The position numbers and the translations under genes are program-made. A DNA stretch of 19,310 bases, from positions 1-19,310 of the forward strand of contig NZJA01000038.1 in the NCBI GenBank assembly GCA_002691835.1, in the 5' to 3' direction. Source of the DNA: Planctomycetota bacterium (GTDB lineage Bacteria > Planctomycetota > UBA8108 > UBA1146). The notes beneath the pieces were generated by a model that saw only the letters and a program-made list of their open reading frames with translations, did not search any database and was not told the DNA's origin. This document shows positions 1 to 6,479 of the stretch, one piece after another (the first letter of the stretch is position 1; each line of letters opens with the position of its first letter).

Positions 1-736
1 AACGCTCATAAACATGCCACTGGCGGTTGGATCCGGTCCAACCCATGGAGAGTGCTCCGTAGGCAAGTTTGCGGACACCATTCTTTGCGCGGTCTCTAAC
101 CGTCGCCAAATCTGGAATCATTCCCATGTACCAGAAGAGCAGCGACACCGTGAAATAGGTTCCCACGGCGAACACGTCCCAGAGAAGTGGACTACGGAAA
201 TTTGGCCATAGCTCCATCTGGTTTGGCAACGGGAACATCCAATAAGCGAACCAGGCCCGACCAACGTGAATGCCTGGGAACAACCCCGCACACATCACCG
301 CAAAGATGGTCATCGCTTCTGCAGCTCGGTTGATAGAGGTTCGCCATTTCTGACGGAACAGGAACAGGATCGCTGAAATCAGAGTTCCTGCGTGCCCAAT
401 CCCGACCCAGAAAACGAAGTTGACGATGGCGTATCCCCAACCCACCGGGTTGTTGACTCCCCAAACTCCGATTCCCCAGAAAATGAGAAAAGGAACAAAG
501 ACACCCAACAGTCCAAGAACCGATAGCGAAAGCAAAAAGAACATCACCCACCCAAAGGTCGGCTTATCCTCAAGAATTCCGCACACTCGATCGGTAATCG
601 TAGTGTTGGTGTTATCCCCTGTTATCCAAGGCTGACGTTCCGCCGGTGAATAGGAGGTATTGTCAATCTCCCGGCTCTCGGCATTGCCGAGGATCTCAGG
701 CCTCACGAAGGGGATTTTTTCGAGAAGATGTTTCAT
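1..736 (-). CDS. actC: Alternative complex III subunit ActC (NrfD/PsrC family), partial
   Basis: Integral membrane quinol-oxidising subunit of alternative complex III, which passes electrons from quinol towards cytochrome c or the terminal oxidase. The frame is open from the ATG at 736 to the window edge, about 245 residues, roughly the first half of a typical ActC. The N-terminus ([16 protein letters not shown]) is followed by hydrophobic helices and the NrfD-type stretch [20 protein letters not shown], then [19 protein letters not shown]. The His in GIGHAGT and the Arg/His in GIHVGR are the kind of polar residues that lie at the quinone site in this family. An exceptionally strong ribosome site (AAGGAGGA) lies 7 nt before the ATG, inside the end of actB, and only 3 bp separate the two genes, so they are co-translated. 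The left end is cut by the window. Identification is secure from motifs and neighbours. Confidence 0.93.
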   Translation of the reverse strand, partial: MKHLLEKIPFVRPEILGNAESREIDNTSYSPAERQPWITGDNTNTTITDRVCGILEDKPTFGWVMFFLLSLSVLGLLGVFVPFLIFWGIGVWGVNNPVGWGYAIVNFVFWVGIGHAGTLISAILFLFRQKWRTSINRAAEAMTIFAVMCAGLFPGIHVGRAWFAYWMFPLPNQMELWPNFRSPLLWDVFAVGTYFTVSLLFWYMGMIPDLATVRDRAKNGVRKLAYGALSMGWTGSNRQWHVYER

Positions 737-739
737 CGA

Positions 740-3700
740 TTACTCCTCCTTCTTGTCAACGGGGTTTTTCAACTGCGCCAGATAACTGGTCCGCGGCCGA
801 ACATTCAGCTCTGCCAGCATCTTGTAGGAGCGTTTTGACTCCTGCGTTTCAGCGACCTTGCTATCAGGATCAGAAAGATCTCCAAAAGTAATCGCGCTGG
901 TTGGGCAGGTTTGAGCACAAGCTGGAATGACGTCGCCATCGCGAATGTCTCTTCGCTCATTGTGAGCATCAATCTTTGCCTTGTTGATTCGCTGCACGCA
1001 GTAGGTGCACTTCTCCATGACGCCTCGACTTCGAAGCGTCACATTGGGGTTGTAACCCATCTGCTCTGTCTTGCTCGGCTCAGAGCTGTTGTTGTAGTAG
1101 TTGAATCGCCGGACCTTGTAAGGACAGTTGTTACTGCAATAGCGAGTTCCAATGCAACGGTTATAAACCATGTCATTGAGTCCCTCTTCGTTGTGAACGG
1201 TAGCGGCCACAGGACATACCTGTTCACAAGGAGCATTCTCGCATTGGTTACAAGTCATCGGCTGATGGACGATTTCCGGATTCTCAACATCTTCACCACG
1301 GAAGTATCGATCGATCCGCATCCAATGCATCTCTCTGCCGGTCGCGACCTCTTCTTTACCCACCACAGAGATATTGTTCTCCGCCTGGCAGGCGATCACG
1401 CAAGCACTGCAACCAGTACAAACATTCAGGTCGATCGACATCGCCCATTTGTGTGATTTGTACTCGTGATCGGGCCACAAACTTTTCAGCGGAGGATGGT
1501 GAGGTCCCGCATCCTGGACAGCTTGTCCAACACCCTCGCGATCGGGATTGAAGCCCACATCCACAGACCGTGCGAATTCTCCGACACGATCGACTTCGGC
1601 ATCTCTTTGAAGATCTCCCATGAAGGCTTCAGGACGAATCGGATTGTGGTCCTGAGTGGTCGCAAGCTCGTATCGACCCTTCCCGCGAGAGACTGACACC
1701 GAAGCGTAACCGCGGCGAACAGCGTCATCATTCCGAAGAAGGTAAGTGTCAAAACCGACACCGTCGGCGATCTGGTAGAGCATCGGCTTTCGAGAAAGAC
1801 GACCGGCGGCTCTGTCGGAAAGCAAACGCCCATATCCCAAACTGACGGCAATGGTTTTTTCGTTCTGTCCCGGAAGGACAAATGCGGGCATCTCTAACTC
1901 TTGGGTATCGACCCGGAGCTTCAACAAATCCCCATCTTTGACACCGAGAGAGACGGCTTTTGCGGGCGAAATGATGGCACAGTTATCCCAGGTGACCTTC
2001 GTCATCGGATCTGGGAGTTCTTGAAGCCAGCCGTTATTCGCATAGCGTCCATCGAAAAGGGAATGGTCCTGAAGGAAAACGATCTCGTCGATTCCCGTCG
2101 GAGCTTGAATCAAGCTGTTGAGGCCTTGTGCCCAACCCCCTTTGATCGGTCCTGGAGCTTGGCCAATGGCGTTGGCGCTCTCGGCGATGTAGCCGTTATG
2201 AAGCCACTCTCTCCATGAGTCTTCCAACTCTCCGGAAGCGTAGCCTTCGAGAACTTCTCGGGTGATTTCATATCCGGATCGGGGACTTTCATCGAGCAGG
2301 AGACTGAGAAGTTCAACAGAACTGCGACCCGAGTAAATCGGCTCGATCAGCGGCTGCCTCAAAGTCACGGTGCCATCCCAGGTTCGGGAGGCTCCCCACT
2401 GTTCGAGGAAATGCGAAGCATTGAGGTGCCAACCACAGGATTTCCCGGTTTCATCCAGGTATTCCCCAAGATGAACACTGGAAGCGACACTCTGAAGGAT
2501 GTCAGACCACTTCTTCCCGCCAACGGCAGGAGCGTCATACACAGGGTTTGCTCCCAAAACGATCAGGTGTTCGACGGCACCAGACTGAATCCTTGCAGCC
2601 AATGCCTCGAGGTCGTCCAAATGGGACGGTCTCGACGGGTAATGGACTTCTGCATAGGAAACGGTTTTCCCTGCAGCGTCGATCGCCCCGACGTTGATGG
2701 CATGAACAAGGGCATGAACTTCTGGAGACTGACGATCACCCGCCATCACCAAAGATTGCCCTGGGAAGGCCTTGAGATCTTCTGCCATGCGCAAGATTTG
2801 GGCATCCGGATTTCCGGAGTTCGCCACGAGGTCTGCGATGTCGGCCGGAAGCCAATCCGTACTGACGTTCAGGGCTTTTGCTAACTGGATCACCATCCTT
2901 GGAATGTCGCCGGTGCTGGCAGTGATATGAACATCTGCCGCTCCACCCGTCACCGAGTAGGCGCTCTCCACCGAGTAAACTCTGCTGAAGACCGGCTCGT
3001 CATCATCTGCAGACTGACGCATCGAAGCCCAGCCAGCACTGTGACTCAAACTCGCAGGATGGTTCATTAAAGGGTCGGCATCAAAGCAGACCAGAACCCG
3101 GGTTTTGGAGAGATCCGCCACAGGGCGAACAGGAGCGCCGAAGCACATGGCTGTACCAAGACGTTCCGAATCGCGATTCAGCGGAGCCCACTCATGCCAA
3201 GACCCATCCTTGAAGATGCGCTGAAACTTTTTGCGCATCGCATCCATGGGAAGGGATGAACTGGGGGCGGCAAGAACACTGACCTTTGAAGAGGCTTTGA
3301 TGGTTTGCAAAGCTTCAATCGCCTGAGACCAGGAGGCCTCTGTTTCTTGACCGGTAGACCGCTCATTGATCACTGGGTTTTTACTACGCCCCGGATCGTA
3401 CAGGTTGAGCACACTCGCCTGCATTTGCGAAGTGGCACTTCCCCGATGAGTCGGATGATCTCCATTCCCGTCCACGCGAATCGGACGTCCGTCGAAACTG
3501 GTGACGAGTACCCCTTCCGCAACCTCTTGTTGCTCCCAACAGGAAGCATAGGTCACCGGGACTCCTGGAATGCGACCCTCAGGACGACTCGTGTGCGGAA
3601 GGATCGATTCCTTCGGCCAACGACAGCCTGCGAGTCCTCCAGCCAGCGCAACAGACGCGCCCATCACTTTCAAAAAGTGACGACGGGAGGTGGAGTGAAA

Positions 3701-3832
3701 AAGTTCTGGAGCATGGTTAGGAAATTCCTTGTGAACCAACTCCTGGAATTCGGGGGTTTCGGCATAGTCCTCTAGACTGCGCCAGAGTGCCTTCCCCGAG
3801 CCGTTTTGGATGTTTTTATTTATCGATGACAT
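740..3832 (-). CDS. actB: Alternative complex III subunit ActB (Mo-oxidoreductase-like domain fused to ferredoxin domain)
   Basis: 1030-aa iron-sulfur subunit of alternative complex III, exported by Tat to the periplasmic face. Residues 49-55 hold the twin-arginine motif SRRHFLK, followed by a hydrophobic stretch ending LAGGLAGC (Cys70), which also fits a lipobox. Residues about 85-760 resemble a molybdopterin oxidoreductase, but the usual N-terminal CxxCxxxC cluster site is absent (only one Cys near residue 98). This agrees with known ActB proteins, whose Mo-like domain carries no cofactor. From about residue 795 a ferredoxin-like domain carries CTGCSACVIAC, CNQCENAPCEQVCP, CIGTRYCSNNCP, CTYC and CAQTCP, enough for the four Fe-S clusters of the family. 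The ATG at 3832 overlaps the end of actA by 13 bp and has no clear SD, suggesting translational coupling. The stop lies 3 bp before actC. Confidence 0.94.
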   Translation of the reverse strand: MSSINKNIQNGSGKALWRSLEDYAETPEFQELVHKEFPNHAPELFHSTSRRHFLKVMGASVALAGGLAGCRWPKESILPHTSRPEGRIPGVPVTYASCWEQQEVAEGVLVTSFDGRPIRVDGNGDHPTHRGSATSQMQASVLNLYDPGRSKNPVINERSTGQETEASWSQAIEALQTIKASSKVSVLAAPSSSLPMDAMRKKFQRIFKDGSWHEWAPLNRDSERLGTAMCFGAPVRPVADLSKTRVLVCFDADPLMNHPASLSHSAGWASMRQSADDDEPVFSRVYSVESAYSVTGGAADVHITASTGDIPRMVIQLAKALNVSTDWLPADIADLVANSGNPDAQILRMAEDLKAFPGQSLVMAGDRQSPEVHALVHAINVGAIDAAGKTVSYAEVHYPSRPSHLDDLEALAARIQSGAVEHLIVLGANPVYDAPAVGGKKWSDILQSVASSVHLGEYLDETGKSCGWHLNASHFLEQWGASRTWDGTVTLRQPLIEPIYSGRSSVELLSLLLDESPRSGYEITREVLEGYASGELEDSWREWLHNGYIAESANAIGQAPGPIKGGWAQGLNSLIQAPTGIDEIVFLQDHSLFDGRYANNGWLQELPDPMTKVTWDNCAIISPAKAVSLGVKDGDLLKLRVDTQELEMPAFVLPGQNEKTIAVSLGYGRLLSDRAAGRLSRKPMLYQIADGVGFDTYLLRNDDAVRRGYASVSVSRGKGRYELATTQDHNPIRPEAFMGDLQRDAEVDRVGEFARSVDVGFNPDREGVGQAVQDAGPHHPPLKSLWPDHEYKSHKWAMSIDLNVCTGCSACVIACQAENNISVVGKEEVATGREMHWMRIDRYFRGEDVENPEIVHQPMTCNQCENAPCEQVCPVAATVHNEEGLNDMVYNRCIGTRYCSNNCPYKVRRFNYYNNSSEPSKTEQMGYNPNVTLRSRGVMEKCTYCVQRINKAKIDAHNERRDIRDGDVIPACAQTCPTSAITFGDLSDPDSKVAETQESKRSYKMLAELNVRPRTSYLAQLKNPVDKKEE
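744..751 (-). promoter_or_regulatory. Strong Shine-Dalgarno for actC
   Basis: On the minus strand this reads AAGGAGGA, a full-length match to the anti-SD core, 7 nt before the actC ATG. It overlaps the last codons of actB, so it fixes the actC start and lets the membrane subunit be translated efficiently from the polycistronic message. Confidence 0.85.
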
Positions 3833-4521
3833 GTGGAACAGTTCGTCAGGAGAGTCATGCGCACGGTCGGATGACCTTCCGCGTCGTATAACCCCAGGCC
3901 CTTCAAGAGTTCGATTCCTTCTTCTCTTTTCTCCTCGGGGGTCCTATCAAGTCCCCACTCCAGATCGGTCACCTTGTCGACCGGTCGCACACGCGGTGCC
4001 GGGTCCCTATGGCAATCGAGACACCACCCCATACTCAATGGAGCGTGCTGCCAGACCTCCACCATTCGATCGACTCGACCATGACACTCGACGCAGGAAA
4101 CACCGCGGGTGACATGTGCACTGTGATTGAAATAAACATGGTCTGGCAAATCGTGAATCTTCACCCACTCCACAGGAAGACCTGTTTCATAGGACTCACG
4201 AATCGGCGTCAACTTGTTACTCGCTGGAGCAACATACTGGTGGCAGTTCATACAAGTTTCGGTCGGAGGAACTGCAGCGAATCCAGCCTGCTCCACTGTG
4301 TTGTGGCAGTACCTGCAGTCCATTCCTAACTCACCCACATGCAATGCATGGCTGTAAGGAACCGGCTGCTCTGGCATATACCCTGTGTTGAGGGTCTTGG
4401 GAGATGCGCCGAAGTAAATCATTAGGACGATATACAGTCCCGATACAGCGCCGCCTGCACCAAGCAATTTAATGAAGGTATCCACCCAAGGAGGGAAGAT
4501 AGGGGATCGCGTCGTTGTCAC
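3820..4521 (-). CDS. actA: Alternative complex III pentaheme cytochrome c subunit ActA
   Basis: 233-aa membrane-anchored multiheme cytochrome c, the electron-carrying subunit of alternative complex III on the periplasmic side. One N-terminal membrane segment (about residues 15-38) is an uncleaved anchor. It is followed by five CxxCH heme sites: CRYCH (69-73), CMNCH (90-94), CVECH (143-147), CLDCH (167-171) and CSTCH (228-232); the last is followed by a single Arg and the stop. Five hemes match the usual ActA. The GTG at 4521 is chosen because AGGAGG sits 6 nt before it; an ATG at 4578 in frame would add 19 residues without an SD. The 3' end overlaps actB by 13 bp, so the last heme motif is encoded partly inside the actB start. 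It is first in the act operon, 202 bp after ctaA on the same strand. Confidence 0.94.
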   Translation of the reverse strand: MTTTRSPIFPPWVDTFIKLLGAGGAVSGLYIVLMIYFGASPKTLNTGYMPEQPVPYSHALHVGELGMDCRYCHNTVEQAGFAAVPPTETCMNCHQYVAPASNKLTPIRESYETGLPVEWVKIHDLPDHVYFNHSAHVTRGVSCVECHGRVDRMVEVWQHAPLSMGWCLDCHRDPAPRVRPVDKVTDLEWGLDRTPEEKREEGIELLKGLGLYDAEGHPTVRMTLLTNCSTCHR

Positions 4522-4527
4522 GCTTTG

Positions 4528-4533
4528 CCTCCT
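4528..4533 (-). promoter_or_regulatory. Shine-Dalgarno deciding the actA GTG start
   Basis: Minus-strand AGGAGG, 6 nt upstream of GTG at 4521. It makes the GTG the start rather than the in-frame ATG at 4578. Confidence 0.75.
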
Positions 4534-4567
4534 AAATTCGGGGATCGAGCGGTTCCGCCGCCAGCAC

Positions 4568-4648
4568 CCGGTTTGCAAAGAGCGACGGACTTTTTCCCCG
4601 CACCAGAGTTCAGGAATCCATGATCCCCAAATGCTCCGTGCAAACCGG
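4568..4648. repeat. 10-bp perfect inverted repeat plus overlapping hairpin in the actA leader
   Basis: In the 202 bp between ctaA and actA, ccggtttgca at 4568-4577 is the exact reverse complement of tgcaaaccgg at 4639-4648 (61 bp between arms). The second arm also lies inside a local hairpin, gctccg 4633-4638 with cggagc 4646-4651, loop tgcaaac. The two pairings compete, so the act leader RNA could fold in two ways; alternatively the arms are protein-binding half-sites. There is no U-tract after the hairpin, so it is not a simple terminator. I see no convincing sigma-70 promoter in this gap. Function is inference. Confidence 0.5.
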
Positions 4649-4723
4649 AGCTCTGATACACCCGTCGCATGCTTAGGTTAGGCTAGCAACATGGCGATAA
4701 CAGGCAAACGATCCCGACGAGTT

Positions 4724-6097
4724 TCAGGAAGATTTTTCTAAGGGAGATTTTGCCCCAGAATGCTCGATTTCTCCGATTTCACTGCTTCGGATGCTCCAGC
4801 AGATCAGCACCGCGGCGAGGCTGAGGATCAACGCACCAAGAGTCTGATGAAAGGTTGCCACCAGGGTCTCCTGAACACCACTCGAAGCACTGCGAACCTT
4901 TGTCCCGGTCACTGCGAGAGCATAAAACCCCAAGGTCACCTGAATCGTGGCCAGTAATCCCAGCGCTCCCCCCACTCGGACCCGTGGAGCCGGCATTCCC
5001 GGAAGGCTGCAACGAGCCCCAACAACCATGATCAGGCCCAAAACCGCAAACGCTCCAACAATATGCGGAATCAGCCAATCCCGGGAGATATGGCGAGAAA
5101 GAGCCCCCATCGTCAGCTGGCTGACCAAAGCGAGAAACAGCCCAATTGTCAGCAACCGGTCGAGTCGAGGAACTTCACCTTTGACGGGACGATTCCAGCT
5201 CTTCGAAGAAAGGAGCCAAAGAACCGCGGTGAGAGCCAAGAATAATTGACCATCCACCCCGTGAATCACTCGCAAGGCAAGACTCCAAGCGGACTCCTGC
5301 CAATCGACGACCTGACCCCCCTGCTCGGTGACCATCCCCACCTCTGTCACCCGAAAGCCCCCAAGAACTCCTTGGAAAATCACCTGTCCCAAAGCTAAAA
5401 AAGCCCCCCAGCGGAGCAATTTTGACGCTTTCTGGGCCACCAGATAAATCGTCATCGACAGCGTCACCAGGCCCACCAGAGTCCCGTAAAGTCGATGAGC
5501 GTGCTCGTAATAGATTCCGCCCGTCATCCGAGAAAGCGGCAAGAGAAACATATTTTCGCCAAAGGAGGCTGGCCAATCAGGAACCGCCATCCCCGCCTCC
5601 TCACTGGTGACGAGGCCCCCGATCGCAATCATCACCGTCGTCGCAAGGAAAGTAGCTGCAGAGATCGCCTCGCAACCCTCTCCTCGAGTCCAGTTTCGAC
5701 TCGGGGCTGAGACGGTCGCTGCTCCGAGCCCTCCGAGAGTGATCATTGCCGCAAAAAAGCTGGTGACGGAGACAACTGCATGCCAGGGACCTTCATCGAG
5801 ATCCTCGGCCAAGTAGGCCCCGAGAACGAGCAGATCAAATCCAGCGGCAATCGCACTGGAGAGAATCGCGGCGATCCAACGGCGCGGATGGGAGGATCCG
5901 GCGAATCTCCCCCCCACAAAAACGATGGCTGCCAGAACCGCGAAAAGGAAGGCCGGATGAGCCTGGATAAACGGTAATCTGGCAATATATCCCGATGTCC
6001 ACATGGCTACGGCCATCATGACGCCGATCGGAAATGCGCTCCCCAGCACTCCTGCCGGTTGCTCCATGGGGGAATCAGCGTTCACGCCAGAATTCAC
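4724..6097 (-). CDS. ctaA: Heme A synthase, CtaA/COX15 family, with N-terminal membrane extension
   Basis: Membrane enzyme that oxidises the C8 methyl of heme O to make heme A for aa3-type oxidases. 457 aa from the GTG at 6097, which has GGAGG just upstream; a TTG at 6130 in frame would add 11 residues. The core carries GGLVTSEEAGMAVPDWP (160-176), then the EHAHRLYG motif (His199, His201), RVIHG (His279), IPHIVG (His345) and FHQTLG (His417), the histidines expected to bind the two hemes in the eight-helix bundle. The usual bacterial protein is about 300-350 aa. Here about 140 residues come first, with about four more hydrophobic segments (21-40, 50-64, 73-97, 108-130) of unknown role. It lies upstream of actA on the same strand, which suits joint supply of a heme A oxidase branch. 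Family assignment is firm. Confidence 0.88.
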   Translation of the reverse strand: MNSGVNADSPMEQPAGVLGSAFPIGVMMAVAMWTSGYIARLPFIQAHPAFLFAVLAAIVFVGGRFAGSSHPRRWIAAILSSAIAAGFDLLVLGAYLAEDLDEGPWHAVVSVTSFFAAMITLGGLGAATVSAPSRNWTRGEGCEAISAATFLATTVMIAIGGLVTSEEAGMAVPDWPASFGENMFLLPLSRMTGGIYYEHAHRLYGTLVGLVTLSMTIYLVAQKASKLLRWGAFLALGQVIFQGVLGGFRVTEVGMVTEQGGQVVDWQESAWSLALRVIHGVDGQLFLALTAVLWLLSSKSWNRPVKGEVPRLDRLLTIGLFLALVSQLTMGALSRHISRDWLIPHIVGAFAVLGLIMVVGARCSLPGMPAPRVRVGGALGLLATIQVTLGFYALAVTGTKVRSASSGVQETLVATFHQTLGALILSLAAVLICWSIRSSEIGEIEHSGAKSPLEKSS

Positions 6098-6479
6098 GAT
6101 TTCCTCCAAATCCGTCCTAAAACGCCTCAAAAGGGCAAATATTCAGGACCCCGAGGGGTTGGATTCTTCTCCGGTCCTCATAGAACTATCTAATGAGGAT
6201 TTGCTATAGAGGGCAAGGGAAAGCACCCTTAACAAAACACTGCTATGGGCACTTCATTCGAGGGGAAGTGGATGAGATAATAGTCAGATGAATGGGATGA
6301 AGACTCCGACCCTTCCAAAATGTGGATTTTCTCCGCATATGAGTTGGATTACTTTATTGAGACTTTTCAGTTAGCCCGAATCAATCATTGAGTCGCTGGG
6401 TCGTCGTCCTCGATCGACTCCAGGGGACTCCAGGGGACTCAAGGGAGAGACCCCACAAGTTCCAGGAAAGGAACATGTT
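6098..6479. other. Divergent intergenic region, ctaA / secreted dockerin protein
   Basis: 382 bp between the minus-strand ctaA and the plus-strand gene at 6480; it must hold both promoters. No open frame here looks coding. It contains a short hairpin (aaggg 6215-6219 with ccctt 6226-6230), a GC-rich mini-dyad (cccc/gggg near 6149-6158) and a 10-bp tandem repeat at 6416-6445. I could not find a well-matched -35/-10 pair on either strand. Confidence 0.5.
6416..6445 (+). repeat. Three tandem 10-bp repeats upstream of the secreted-protein gene
   Basis: gactccaggg at 6416-6425 and 6426-6435 (identical) and gactcaaggg at 6436-6445 (one change), perfectly in phase. The array ends 34 bp before the TTG start at 6480, so it probably lies in the 5' leader or promoter. 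A 10-bp period equals about one helical turn, which would place a bound protein on one face. Slippage at a simple repeat is the dull alternative. Confidence 0.7.

Noticed and set aside
911..1456. 181-codon plus-strand open frame opposite the actB ferredoxin domain
   Set aside because: The opposite strand encodes highly conserved cysteine motifs of ActB; this frame has no recognisable protein features.
4522..4723. sigma-70 promoter for actA (TTGCCT or TTGCTA as -35)
   Set aside because: No -10 element at proper spacing matches more than three positions; the act genes may also be read from upstream of ctaA.
6149..6158. ccccgagggg mini-dyad upstream of ctaA as a regulatory hairpin
   Set aside because: Only a four-base stem around two bases, too short to be meaningful without conservation.
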